From: Euglena gracilis
Lineage: Eukaryota; Euglenida; Euglenophyceae; Euglenales
NCBI GenBank assembly: GCA_039621445.1
Contig: CP154957.1
Coordinates: 5,326,504 to 5,390,503, forward strand
Direction: 5' to 3'
DNA: 64,000 nucleotides
Part shown: in pieces, positions 23,782 through 49,312 of the stretch
How positions within the stretch are numbered: the first letter of the stretch is position 1
Layout: the number at the start of each line of letters is the position of its first letter
Notes under the pieces: generated by a model
What the model was told of the DNA's origin: nothing
The model's input: the letters and a program-made list of their open reading frames with translations, nothing else
The model's database searches: none
Translations under genes and position numbers: made by a program

Positions 23782-26242
23782 TTTTTTTTTTTTTTTTTTA
23801 GAACCTTAGTCGAAGGGCCATTGGCTCATCGGGATTAAAATTAAAAGTCCCAAAACACATTTTGGGTGTTTTGGGTGGATGGGCGTTGGTTCAAGGATGC
23901 CAGAAATTGCCCCCCCCCCCAATGACAACCTTTTTTTTGCCAGGTTTTTGGCAGTTTTCCCTGTGGATTTGCACCTCCCCAAACATTTGGTGGGAAACTC
24001 AACTTACTTTTACTCATCGCATTTCACCATACGCCGCGACATTTTTTGGGCCCACTTTTGAACACATTGTCAGTATTGTCAGTAGCTTAAGTTTGAACCT
24101 GTCCCAAACAAGAGTACCCTGATCAGAAGCCCCAGATATTTTCAAAAGGTTTGCGAGTTGCGTGGGCAACATTCGACATGATGGACAACTTGCTCTTTTT
24201 GGACAGTTAAGGCGGGGGGGGGGGGAAATGCGTTGCGCATTTTTCCGCATTTTTGCGCATTTTTTTGCGCATTTTTGTCAATTTTTCAAAAATGCGCATT
24301 TTTGCGCATTTTTTGCGCATTTTTGCGCATTTTTTGCGCATTTTTTGCGCATTTTTTGCACATTTTCCCCTCCGTTTTTTGCACATTTTCCATTTTTGCG
24401 CATTTTTTGCGCATTTTTTTTTGCCCAATTTTGCACATTTTGCCTTTTTTGCACATTTTCCACCCAAATCACATGCTCACCAAAATTGCCCACGTTCAAC
24501 TGACCCATTTTGTAACCAATGAACCCATTTTCGCACTTTTTTTTCCACCCAAGGGACCCGCCTCAAGAGAAAACCCTTGGGTGATGAGGTGTGGGTACCA
24601 GGCTTTTGCTTAAGGGATTGCAGTACCCCCTCCCCCCCCCCCCGGGGGGCTGGACTGCAGCTAGTCCAAATTTGGCAAGTGGGTTTTCTAGCAGGGCTAG
24701 CTAGTGGAATTTTTTTTTCCAGTCAGGGTTGATCAATTAACTGACTGTTTTGGGTCAACCGATTAAATTAACTGCCCCCCTCGGTTAACCGATTAACCGA
24801 TCTCCTGCAAGAGAAAGAAACTCAAACAGCATTTGAACATAATTCCTCCAAAAAATTTTCTAGCGAGAAGAAAAGGTATGTCACCTGTCCAGATATTCAA
24901 AGCCTTTAACCGATTGGTTAACTGACCCCCCCCTCGACTAGTCGATTAACTGGGGGGGTCGTAGTCGATTAACCGAACTTTGGTTAACCATACAACCCTG
25001 TTCCAGTGACCAGTGATTTTCTAGTGAAAATTTTTGGGACCCCCAAAAATGGCCAAAAATACCCGTTTTTGGCCATTTTTGGCAATTTTTGGAACAAAAT
25101 CAGCCAAAAACCTGTTGAAAACCTCATTTTTCCTCCGGCGCTGCGCCGGAGGAAAATTTTTTTTCCAGTCTGGGGGACCCCCCCCCCCCGGGGGAGGGGG
25201 GTCTAGCTAATCCACTTTTTCCAGTGTCTAGCCGATTGGCTAGCCAGTACCCCCCCGGGGGGGTCCATAAGCAAAAGCCTGGTGGGTACTCATCCAATGA
25301 CAATGAGGACACCAGGGGTTTCAGAGACCCCACATTGACACGTAACCAAGGCGGGAATCCCACTCCCCTGGTGACAAGTAAGGGGCAACCATGGCTGACA
25401 TTGTTGGTTATGGTGAACGGAGAGGGACGCCTTGGTCATGCATTTTTTTGGCCAAAATGCCTTCATTTCAGCTCTTTTTGGTGATTTTGGTTTAATTTTG
25501 GGTTTAGTGTTGGAAATTTTCCCTTAGAAATGTCACAAACTCAGCGCATTTTTTTGCGCATTTTTTTGCGCATTTTTGTGCATTTTTCCCGAGGGCCGTC
25601 CAGCGCATCCCCCCCCCCTGCAGTTAAGGTCACGTGCCTTTTTTGATTGCAGTGATGAGAAAAGTCCAGGATCGCTCCTCAACTTTGCTGGACTGCACAG
25701 GAATGCGCCACTAATTTTATTTGAGATTTAGATGTTAGTTTTTATTTCCGATTTCCGATGTGGGTGACAGATTGAAAGGAGGAGGCTTGGACCTGGGGGC
25801 TTGGACTCAGACATGGTTCTTGGAGTTGAAGGGCAACCATAGGGTGTAGGTTGAAGCCTTGGAGGTTGCTGAACGCAAGAACAAATGCCTTTGAAAGGTG
25901 AAAACACCACGAAAGGTGTGATTTTACAATTCTAGCATTTCCGATGCGCCCTGTCCTGCCACCATCCCTGCCCTGCCAGGTTTTGGGGGGTTCGAAATTT
26001 CGAGGCAACCTTGCAGCAGAAATGCTTGTGAACACTTCCCCCTCCAATGCTTTGTTTGGCCACAGGGATTGCAGCCTCAGAAAAGTGATCCTGACAGTCT
26101 CGCCTTCATGTTTGAGTCGATCTACATGTTGAGGGTCAGCGATTTCGCTGCAACCAACCTCCTGAATCCCATGTACACGCAGTGCTGGTCGTCATTGAAG
26201 TCGCACTTCAAACGTGATGACATCGACGCCGGCTTCCGCTGA
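13850..26242 (+). CDS. HGD: Homogentisate 1,2-dioxygenase, exons for most of the protein (5' end not found)
   Basis: HGD opens the ring of homogentisate to maleylacetoacetate in tyrosine and phenylalanine catabolism. Exons read: about 13850-14019; 16216 to about 16380; about 16680-16726; 18937-19078; 21623 to about 21812; about 22720-22956; 26081-26242 (stop 26240-26242). The Fe(II) ligands of the family are present: His and Glu in YYHRN-CMSE (exon from 22720) and His in SHGPDAK. The neighbouring active-site histidine lies in [14 protein letters not shown]. Introns 14020-16215 and 16727-18936 are nonconventional (NNNCAG...CTGNNNNN). Introns 19079-21622 and 22957-26080 are GT-AG. The junctions near 16380/16680 and 21812/22720 are approximate. 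The join at 16726/18937 is in frame but lacks about seven residues of the family, so a micro-exon may be missed. The N-terminal ~50 residues were not located. The identity is secure. Confidence 0.9.
15720..16120. repeat. Repeats with GGGGTGCAGCACTATTTGG in an HGD intron
   Basis: A unit containing a (C)GGCGG block and GTGCAGCACTATTTGGACC occurs at about 15727-15815 and again at 16027-16115. A looser relative with TTTTATTTGGATCC is near 44440-44510. It lies wholly inside the first mapped HGD intron (14020-16215). The rest of that intron shows no gene. Confidence 0.5.
19860..21041 (+). pseudogene. Recombinase-like ORF of copy B, interrupted and frameshifted
   Basis: From about 19860 the frame reads AAQDFQKVC up to the insertion at 19916-20193, then continues from 20202 with [13 protein letters not shown] short insertion near 20235 breaks the frame. 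The main open part is 20207-20872 and includes [15 protein letters not shown]-like sequence, an acidic/lysine-rich linker, [23 protein letters not shown] and VKYPKQK. A second frame (20802-21041) matches the rest of copy A, so a frameshift lies near 20770. The helix with GQRPE suggests a tyrosine-recombinase fold (Crypton-like), but later catalytic residues were not identified. The function is unproven. Confidence 0.5.
19916..20193. mobile_element. hAT-type MITE, GTTTGCGA duplication, with two empty sites in the window
   Basis: The ends are CAGGCTTCTTTTTAAG and CTTAAAAAGAAGCCTG, exact reverse complements. The flanks 19908-19915 and 20194-20201 are both GTTTGCGA. Related uninserted sequences with a single GTTTGCGAG are at 24150-24160 (+) and 11819-11830 (-). 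The body is a large C-run/G-run palindrome with a GGCGC...GCGCC block. It splits the recombinase-like ORF. Splicing by the 3/5-nt rule described for this window's introns would restore AAG-GTT-TGC-GAG in frame. Confidence 0.85.
21960..22110. repeat. A/T-only tract with AATATGA-type repeats
   Basis: About 150 bp of A+T-rich sequence with repeated ATAATATGA and TATATAA motifs lies in the HGD intron that follows 21812. It shows no coding or regulatory feature. Confidence 0.5.
23725..23802. repeat. Long T homopolymer tract
   Basis: About 75 T residues are broken by two single A residues. It lies inside HGD intron 22957-26080, at one end of a GGATGGGCG-type MITE trace (23825-24060). The exact length may be an assembly estimate. 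Confidence 0.7.
23825..24060. mobile_element. Family-1 MITE trace (GGGTGGATGGGCG ... AAGGATGCCAGAAA)
   Basis: It carries the conserved core GGGTGGATGGGCG and CAAGGATGCCAGAAATTG that also occurs in the complete copies at 28727-29040, 37775-38076 and 57728-58066. The CAGGGCGGTCC termini are not preserved, so the limits are approximate. Confidence 0.5.
24213..25621. mobile_element. hAT-like MITE with GCGCA arrays, inserted in recombinase copy C
   Basis: The flanks 24205-24212 and 25622-25629 are both AGTTAAGG (8 bp). The ends are CGGGGGGGGG and CCCCCCCCCTGC, followed inward by arrays of TTTTTGCGCA (24236-24470, and 25546-25590 on the right). The design (G/C-run terminus plus subterminal decamer arrays) matches the hAT element at 49313-50652, but here no transposase is present. 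The uninterrupted counterpart is GGTAAAGGTCACG near 20267 in copy B. A second element (24599-25281) is nested inside. Confidence 0.75.
24599..25281. mobile_element. MITE with CAGGCTTTTGCTTAAG ends, nested in 24213-25621
   Basis: The ends are CAGGCTTTTGCTTAAGG and CATAAGCAAAAGCCTG. The flanks 24591-24598 and 25282-25289 are both GTGGGTAC, a perfect 8-bp duplication. The interior has C-run/G-run hairpins and a GGTTAACCGATTAA-type repeat (24720-24990). Partial relatives lie at 10115-10285, 9874-9886 and 55080-55095. Confidence 0.85.
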
Positions 26243-27535
26243 CCGCATTCACATTTGTGCGGTGCTTCTGTACAAATTGGCATGGTCATGCTATTTCTTA
26301 GCTTTGGGATTCATTACGCTGGCAATTTTTTTTTCAATTAACAGAAACTGATATCGTCTGGCTGGAAAAGAAGTGCTCAACTTGCAGGCTAAGGAATGGC
26401 ATGGGAACAATCCAGGCAGCATTGAAGCGCCAGGGTTTTCCAAGCTGGAAATCATGGACCATAAAAGACCGAAATCAAATGAAATCAAAGAACATTGAAA
26501 AGGACAGCATCTGACATCATCATATTTATCTTTATTTGGAGCATCTGGGATAATTTTTTTTGTGAGGGGTGTTTGTGTGCCAAGTATTGCTGCAAAAGCG
26601 TGCAATTTTCTGTATTCAGAGAAATTATTGTTGTTGTTGGTGTTGGTGGTGGTGGTGGTGTTGTTTTGACCCGGCTTTCTGACTTTCCATGAGTTTCAGC
26701 TACACAATTTTGCTTACTTTTGGATTTTACAATTCACCGATGCAGTTTAGTAGAGTGCAGTACAGTGTATCGTAGTTTACTGAAGTGATGAGTCATGTGT
26801 TGGCCGCCTTGTGCCATCCACCTGACCTTCACCCTATCTAGCTTGATCCTAGCGACGAGGTGTAGTATGACCTCCAAATGATCATGTATGGCAGACGTCA
26901 CGATTCCGTTCCCAGTTGGCACTTTCATCGTATTATCTCATTGCGTTGTCCTGGCCCACCCCAGAACGCCAAGGAAGCATTGGATTTGTCCAGGGGGGAG
27001 GGGGTCCATACAAGAACAAGTATGGTAATAAATGCCTAAGTTTTGGCAAATGCCGAATTTACCAAAATTTATTGTCTCAAAATTTAAAATATAGGAAATA
27101 TTTTTACCCCAACAATGTTTAATTGTAATAATAGTAATTTTCTCCACCGCCTTTAATGCGAACCCTGTGTCTTTTTTTGCATTGTTTATTTTGCACATTG
27201 TGTGGCAGTCCGCATTTTTAACCTTTCTCCTCATTATAACAGGTTTACCGTATATTAAGAAGATCACCCATATGTCGTGCTGCAGGGATATCTGCAATTC
27301 TGCCGAAAATTCCACAAATTCCAGAATTTTTTTGCATTTCCCCCCCATTCTGCCCTCCTCCTAAATTTGAAATGAAAGTGCAAGTGCTTTTTTTTGCTAT
27401 TGAACAAGTGCACAAGTGCTTTTTTTTTATTCGCTTGTCAATTTTGCAAGATTTAGCAACAATTTCTGCTGGGAAATGACTTCCACTTGGAAAAATTCCA
27501 CCTCCTGATTTTCCCCAAGGCCAACATTTTGTTAA
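26243..27535. other. Intergenic after HGD: no gene recognised
   Basis: This is the start of the 5.7-kb gap between the HGD stop and HPPD. It holds short open frames on both strands, without conserved motifs, and a GGT/GTT microsatellite near 26632-26662. No promoter or polyadenylation signal could be assigned with confidence. Confidence 0.4.
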
Positions 27536-28720
27536 ACCCCCCCAAATACCCCCCCCCCCCAAACAAAACCCCCCACCCCAACCACTCCCCCCCCCTTTGG
27601 GGCCGATTTCGCCCAAATAAGGCACCCCCCCCCTCAAATACGCCCAAATAAGACACCCCTTTTGCACAACGTGCATGAGCAGATGGATTTCTTGTCCAGG
27701 AGTGCTCACGCAGACACTCTCCACGTCCTGGTTATTTTTTGAAGGTCAGAACCGATTGACGGAAACAATTCTTCTTCCATTTCTTCCGCAAAAGACCCAG
27801 ATACCAGGGATGCACTCCTGGACAAGGTATCCTCGACGCTCATATCGGACATTGTTTGGGAAGAACCTGTTCAGGTGGCAGTGCCCAAATAGCACCCCCT
27901 CCCCAAATGAACCCCCCCCCGCCCAAATAACACACCGGGGGGTGTTATTTGGGGAGGTTTAATGTTTTGGTTTCATTTTTTGGGGGGTCAACAACAAATT
28001 GCATAATTTTGGAATCAGTATAACCACAAATGGCATGTTTTTATATTTTTTGTTGGAAAAATGTGAATGGTGGCCCAAAGTGGAAATGAAATGTTTCCAA
28101 GTCCCTTTCCAACAGAAATGTGCACATTCCCAGAATCAATTTTCCTGGCGTGTGTCAATGAGTGAACAAAGGAATGCACAATAGTGCACAAATTCACATT
28201 TTTTTTTTTTTTTTTTTTCTCCCCCCCCCCCCCCAATCGGTTGTCCCATTTGGTTCAATTCAGATTTCAAAGGACATGAGGATTTTGCTGCCATTCGACC
28301 AGGGGCCGACCATGTCGAAGGGTGGGGGGGGGGGTTGTGGGTCGACCGACCATGTCGACCGACCATGTCGACTCCCCCCTTTGAGGAACAGAATTTCCTT
28401 TTGTTCCTGCCCTTGCAGGACTGCCCCGACATACGGACCCTGTCAACAGGTGACCTGGGCATTGGATGGATCCAATCCATTCCCAAACTGCCGGACAGCA
28501 GGCTTGATTCCGGATGATCAGGACTGCTTTGCATTCCATCTTGTCCGCGGCCCATGTCTGGATCGCTACGGGGTCTTGGACACGAGGTCGGGGAGGTGCA
28601 GGCCTCAGTTTAAGGAAGGTCGCAATCCCCCCCTTGGGCAGTGTGGCGGGCAGGCAGGCAGGCAGGGGGGGGGGGGCATTTTTGACCCCCTTTGGGTTTT
28701 GGGTGGTTAGGAAACAGTGC
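27536..28720. other. Intergenic: CCCAAATA-type repeats and unassigned open frames
   Basis: C-runs joined by CCAAATAA (27536-27665 and 27890-27960) belong to the same repeat type as the element at 32768-33512. Two open stretches (27675-27890 and about 28400-28640) are preceded by pyrimidine-rich sequence and could be exons, but their peptides match nothing I recognise. A GACCATGTCGACC repeat lies at 28305-28375. Confidence 0.35.
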
Positions 28721-28726
28721 TGTAGC

Positions 28727-29040
28727 CAGGGAGGTCCTTGAGGGACGGGAAAGGTTTTTTTCAGTTTCATAAGTGCCTCCCCCTTTGAGCCAAAAGGCTG
28801 GTCAAGGGCCGAACTTGGACTTGAACGGGGTCGAAAATCAAAAGAAGTCAAAAACCCCATTTTTTGAAGGTTTTGGGTGGATGGGCGATCGTCCAAGGAT
28901 GCGAGGAATCTTTTTTTCCCAATGCCAACGTGTGCTCTCTGGAAAATTCCAAATTTCTTTGCCAATTTTTCGGTGTGTTTTTCTTTGAACGTGCTGTGAC
29001 AGCGGAGTTTTTTTAGTATTTTTTTTTAAGGACCGCCCTG
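28727..29040. mobile_element. Family-1 MITE, complete, 8-bp duplication (7/8), intergenic
   Basis: It starts CAGGGAGGTCCTTGAGGGACGG and ends TTAAGGACCGCCCTG. Left flank 28719-28726 is GCTGTAGC and right flank 29041-29048 is GCTGTAAC. The interior has the family core GGGTGGATGGGCGATCGTCC and AAGGATG. Unlike its relative at 57728-58066, it lies between genes, so insertion is not limited to coding sequence. Confidence 0.8.
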
Positions 29041-29879
29041 GCTGTAACACCCCCCTCCCAGACGCCGAAGGCTCCGGGAGCCCTAAAAAATGACGACGGC
29101 TGGGTCCTCTGAGGCCAGGCTGGGACCCTCACCCAACCCCCCCCCCCCAGGGGGATGCTGCTCTGTCCAGGCACCCCATGGCAAGGCACCCCCCCTCCCC
29201 CCAGGGTTAAAAGAAGCCTGGGGAGGTAGCAAATGCCACAACGATGATTGTTCCATTTCTCAGCCTCTCTTTTCAAGATGCGACTCTACAACCATTTTGC
29301 TCCGATGGCACGGCCACTCATCAGCCTCCAAAGACCTTACGCCACCAATGCTGGGATGAGGCATTTCCTTCTCGAATTTCCCAGACCGCCTTGAATCATA
29401 CAGCGAAGAAAAGGTGGCATAGGTTACCCCCCCCCCTGTGCCCACCAACCAGCCCAATATACCGACCACCCCCTGGTAGGGGGTTGCAGGCAGGCATCCT
29501 TTTATAATCCAAAAAGTTATCTTTTTTTTGGTTTTTCTTTTAGCTTCTTCAGCTTTTTTGAGGTTTTTTCTTTCAATCATTTTGAGAATTTTTAAGAATT
29601 TTTAAGGCGTCTATTTTCCAAGGGTGGTCAATGAACCATCCTGGCATCGAACCAACGTCGGTCCAGGTTGAATACTTTAAACTCCCACAGCACATTTTTT
29701 TTGAGTTTTGAGTGCACAGACAATGTTCCAGTGATGCCAGAAATCATTTTTTATTCTGTTGGCTTGTTTTTGCCGAGATCTTGCGCCTCCTTTTTTCTCT
29801 CCCGGAATTGAACATTTTTTCGAGGACGAAGGTTTGGAGGGTTTTTTACGGGTTTTTTTTCAAGGCGCCTACAAACAAA

Positions 29880-30020
29880 TGATGTATGGTTGTACGTCAC
29901 GAGCATACAATCACTTAGTCACTGGCTGACCCCCCCGGGGTGGGTGACTGACCCCCTGCAAATTTTTAGTACATTTTTTTTACTGACCCCCGGGGGTCAG
30001 TAAAAAATTGTATGGTCCCC
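29880..30020. mobile_element. Family-5 MITE trace (CATACAATCACTTAG ... AAAATTGTATG)
   Basis: The left end CATACAATCACTTAGTCACTGG and right end GGTCAGTAAAAAATTGTATG are inverted relatives of the family at 31168-31473 and 60072-60435. No matching flanking duplication was found, so this copy is old or rearranged. Confidence 0.5.
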
Positions 30021-30838
30021 CTGGTCAGGGGTTGCAGGGTGGGCAGGGGCGCAAGTAACAAAAGAACAAAAATAAGAAATTTTGGACAATCAAAATTGAG
30101 TGGGGGAGAAGAAAAGGGGAAAATTCTAATTAGAAAAGTGCAAGCAACCAGAAAAAGTTAAAGAAAGTTGGTGAAAAAAAATTGCAAAGGAATTTTTTTG
30201 GGGAAAACATTTTTGTTGTTGTTTGCAGATAATTTTCTGAGTGAAGACAGGGATCCCATAAGTTAATACAAGTTTTAAATTTATTTTCTGAACATACAAA
30301 AAAAGATTCACACAATGAGTCCCAATAATTTTTTTCCAAAATATTCCAAAACGTTTCTCCCCAAATAACACCCACAAGGACCCGACTTCGGCCAACTAAC
30401 AACATCCCCCCACTTTCTCACTCACACATCACGAAAAATTATTTCAATTTGCACAGTATTTGCACACACTTGTGCACATGAACTTGAACACATTTTCCAG
30501 GAGCTACAAAAGATATTTCAAAATTTATTTCAAAACAGAAACCTGTCGAACAGGTTGAACCCAAAGTTATCTGGCACGAATTGGCTGATGAAAATTCCCG
30601 CCAAATGTTGTTCCCCCCAAACGATGTCCCCCTCGAGATGCGCTTTGTCCAATGAAATATGTGGGTGTGGGTGTGGGTGTACTTTTTGGACAAAGGTTTG
30701 GCAAAATTCTCAAAAAATTTCGGAGCAAACTGGCGCCAGAAACCTTTTTTGACCTTTTTTCGAGAGGGCCGGGAACCCGGGAGTGGTTCGGACCCCCCCA
30801 CATTCAGCCGTGAAAAGATTTCTAATATCAGACCCTGC

Positions 30839-30920
30839 CACACCCACAACATCCACACCCACACCCACACCCACACCCACACCCACACCCACACCCACAC
30901 CCACACCCACACCCACACCT
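30839..30920. repeat. (CACACC)n microsatellite
   Basis: About 13 CACACC units. A complementary short run (GTGTGGGTGTGGGTGTA) is at 30661-30680, so the two can pair across ~160 bp. It lies in the HGD-HPPD gap and is not coding. Confidence 0.85.
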
Positions 30921-31167
30921 GCCCAAAATGGCATTTTGTCAATTTGGGGGGTGCAAAGTTTCGTCCCATTCCCAGCGCCGGGCCAAGAATTGTTCATTTT
31001 GGCTGTGCTACTATTTAAACAGGGGAGGGGCAGGGTATGAAGTGAGCGGTGGTTTTGCTGGGGGGGTCAGACCCCCCCCACCCTCCCGGGGGAATATTAT
31101 TTGGGGCGTTGTGCCTTCGATCGACAGATTGTTCTGCATTCATGAAAACCATGATTTGTGTCTTTGC

Positions 31168-31473
31168 CAATTGCTTATGCACGGCCGACCCCCCCCCGGA
31201 CTGACTGGTTTTTTCAAAGTGACTGACTGGTTTTGGGCCCAAACCCCCTTCCCCCCCCCCCCCGGGGGTCGACCAGGGGTGGGCAAAAGTTGCTTGAGTG
31301 ACCCCGGTGCCAAAAGCGCTGGGGAAAATTTTTGGCCTAAAATGGCCTAAAGTGACTGGACAGTGGCCAGTTTTCCTGAGTGGCCGACCCGGGGGGGGGG
31401 TAGTGACTGACTGGTTTTTCGAAGAGTGGAGTGACCCCCCCCCCTCTCCGGGGGGTCGGTAAAAAATTGTATT
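31168..31473. mobile_element. Family-5 MITE, GTCTTTGC duplication
   Basis: It begins CAATTGCTTATGCACGG and ends GGTAAAAAATTGTATT. The flanks 31160-31167 and 31474-31481 are both GTCTTTGC. The interior carries GACTGACTGG repeats, a C-run/G-run hairpin and TTTTTGGCCTAAAATGGCC, shared with 60072-60435. Confidence 0.75.
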
Positions 31474-31959
31474 GTCTTTGCATATCAAGCCTTTTCAAAG
31501 TTTGTTTCATATGAAAACAGCATTGAAAAAAAACCTCTTGAAAAAAACGTTTTTTATTTCGTTTTTGGGAGGGTTCTTTTTAGAGCGGTTGAAGTACAAC
31601 AATTGGGCTTGTGGTCCTGTGAGAGCTTTAGAAGTTTTTTTTTGTAGAAAAGGAGGTCAAATTCCCTAAGAAATGCCCTGATATGCACGATGTGAGAAGA
31701 GAAGCCTGATCTCCAATGTTGGGCACCTTGGCTCAGATACAATTCAGCAAGTTCTCAGATATGCAACGTTTTTGCGGGCACGTGCTAGGTGTCGACCTGT
31801 CCCGGCCCTGCTGTAATCTTTGCAAACACCTCAAAAAGGGTGATGAATTTCAGCAAGGAGTATTGACAACAGTGAAAAAAAATTTTAGTCGAGGAGTGGT
31901 GTTTCTGAGGAATTCCCGACCCTCCTCCAGCGCTCTTTGGACGTTGGCGAGTGAATGCC

Positions 31960-47319
<15,360 letters not shown>

Positions 47320-49312
47320 TCGGGCTGGCCCAGCGCCGGCCAGCAGCACTCGTCAACTGGCTTCAGCGTACCACGCATCGTGCGAAGTGGGCATGGCACT
47401 GCATTTGCAAGGGTTTGCCATCAGAAGTGTCAAATGCTGCAGTCTTGCGCACAGGAACTCGTGATCCCAAATTCAACCTCCTGGTCAGGAGTTGGCATAT
47501 TTTGCCGAATGGTGATTTTATGGTATATTTTTGCACCACAACGCTGTATCCCTCCGAAGTCGAACCTCCCCAATCCTGTCCCAACACTTTGGTGAGAATC
47601 TGTTGAAGGTAAGATGTCAACTTTCCTTGTCGAAACAGCTCATCACTGCAAAAAAGTTTAATAAAAATACCCCCCCTCTCAGGCGGCCAAACTCGCACTT
47701 GCACTTGCATCTTGCATCGCACTTGCATCTGCACGTGCATCTGTGTGATTCTCTTTGTTCTGTTTGAAACTCGGCTTTGAACCCCCCCCTGGCCTTTCGG
47801 CCCCACGGAGACCCTCCACGGTGGAACCTGTATCGTTTGCCGCTGAATTAGGAATTCCATCCTAATTTAACAATGGTGCCATTGCCAGTCAGGCAGCACT
47901 TGCCGAGGTTGAGAAACACGCAATTTGACCGAAGTCATGTTGCTTTCACCCTTTGGACAAAAAAATTATTCGGTCCTTCGGGGGGGTGATGCATTGATGG
48001 GCCAGTCCACAGGTTTTGTCAAATGACAGCTTTCCCAGGGCAGTCTGCAAAAGCACAATACTGAAAAAACAATAAAAACCGCCTTCAATTCATCCCTGCC
48101 AAAGGGGTTGGCTGGGTTGAAGTTTAACAATAAAAAAACTGTTTTTAAAGTTTGGGTTGATGAACAGTGCCCAAGAATGCTGGCTACGTACGGTCTTATT
48201 TTGGGATTTTTGTTTGACCGACCCGGGCCCGATGTTGAATCGTTTGAATTCAAACTTTTTTTTCACAAGCTGAAATTTTGTGCATCGGTGTCAGGCCGTT
48301 GCTCAAGGGTTTGCAGCACCCCCCCCCCCGGGGGGGGAGGGGGTTGGTGCAGTTAGTCAAAAGTTTGGCTTAGTGAACCTTCCCCCTCCCTGGGGGAGGG
48401 TCTACTAGCAGGGCAAGCTGGTGGAAATTTTTTTCCATTGACCGGCGCGAAGCGCCGAAAAAATTTTCTGGGCCCGAAACAAAACTGGCCCCCAAACAAA
48501 TAATGCCCATTCTTGACCATCTTTGGGAATTTTTTTTGGAACAAAATCTGCCAAAAAAACCCATTCAAAACCTCATTTCCACCTTGGCGCGCAGTGCCGG
48601 AGGAATTTTTTTCCCAGCCAAGGGACTCCGGACCCCTGGGGACCAGCTAGTTTTGGGTGAATTGGTGATGGTCCGAGGATGCCAACAATCCTTTTTTCCC
48701 CAAAGTCGACCTGTTTTCGCTAAAATATGGCCATTTCTTTGCATTTTCCCATATGGATTTTTAATTATTGTATTGGGATTTTTTTTTCTTTGCCCAGGAC
48801 CACTCTGCATGGAGGTGCTTTTTTGGGATATTAAAAATCCTGGCACTGGTTGAAGATGATGAAGAAGATGCTGAAGGCCCCAAGAGACAATTGCTGAGGG
48901 GGTTCATTTCATGCCGTTGCTGAAAATGGGCGGAAAAACTTTCAGGTGCCGAAGGCGCCGAAAATTTTTTTTGTCCTCTCTCAAAGCCAAATTTCCGACC
49001 CCCTCTTATTTGACCCCCCCCCCCTTACTTGAGCATTTGGGGGTCCTTTACGGGGGGGGGGGGGAATTTTGCCCTAGAGAAAATTTGCACAGACAAATTT
49101 CGCGGAAGAAAATCCCGCAAAATATTTCCGGACATTTTTAAGGAATCCCGCGAAATTTGTCGCCCGCGAAATTTGTCGGCCGCGAAATTTGTCGGCCGCG
49201 AAATTTGTCGCCGCAAAATTTGTCTGGCACAAAATCCCCCCCCCCCCCCGGTAGACCACCGGTGTGCTCAAATAAAGGGGGGTAGTGGTAACCTTGGACA
49301 GGAGGCAGACTG
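47320..49312. other. Intergenic after HPPD: repeats only
   Basis: No conserved coding sequence was found. It holds a short GCACTTGCATCT microsatellite (47695-47745), a C-run/G-run hairpin element (about 48310-48440), a family-1 MITE trace (about 48640-48808, GATGGTCCGAGGATGCC), a TGCCGAAGGCGCCGAAAA block (48945-48965) and a tandem array of CGCGAAATTTGTCGGC (49095-49225). Confidence 0.5.

Larger units (their letters stand above)
24130..25720 (+). pseudogene. Recombinase-like ORF, copy C, split by a 1.4-kb insertion
   Basis: The left piece (24130-24212) reads TTCAAAAGGTTTGCGAG and then GTGGGCAAC up to TTTGGACAGTTAAGG. The right piece (25622-25720) resumes with AGTTAAGGTCACGTGCC and then GATGAGAAAAG. 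Together they match copy B around 19900-20350, without B's own insertion. The copy is a remnant and no product is expected. Confidence 0.6.

Noticed and set aside
24236-24470. Regular short repeats resembling a CRISPR array
   Set aside because: The units are about ten bases, without unique spacers of constant length, and lie inside a transposable element of a eukaryotic genome.
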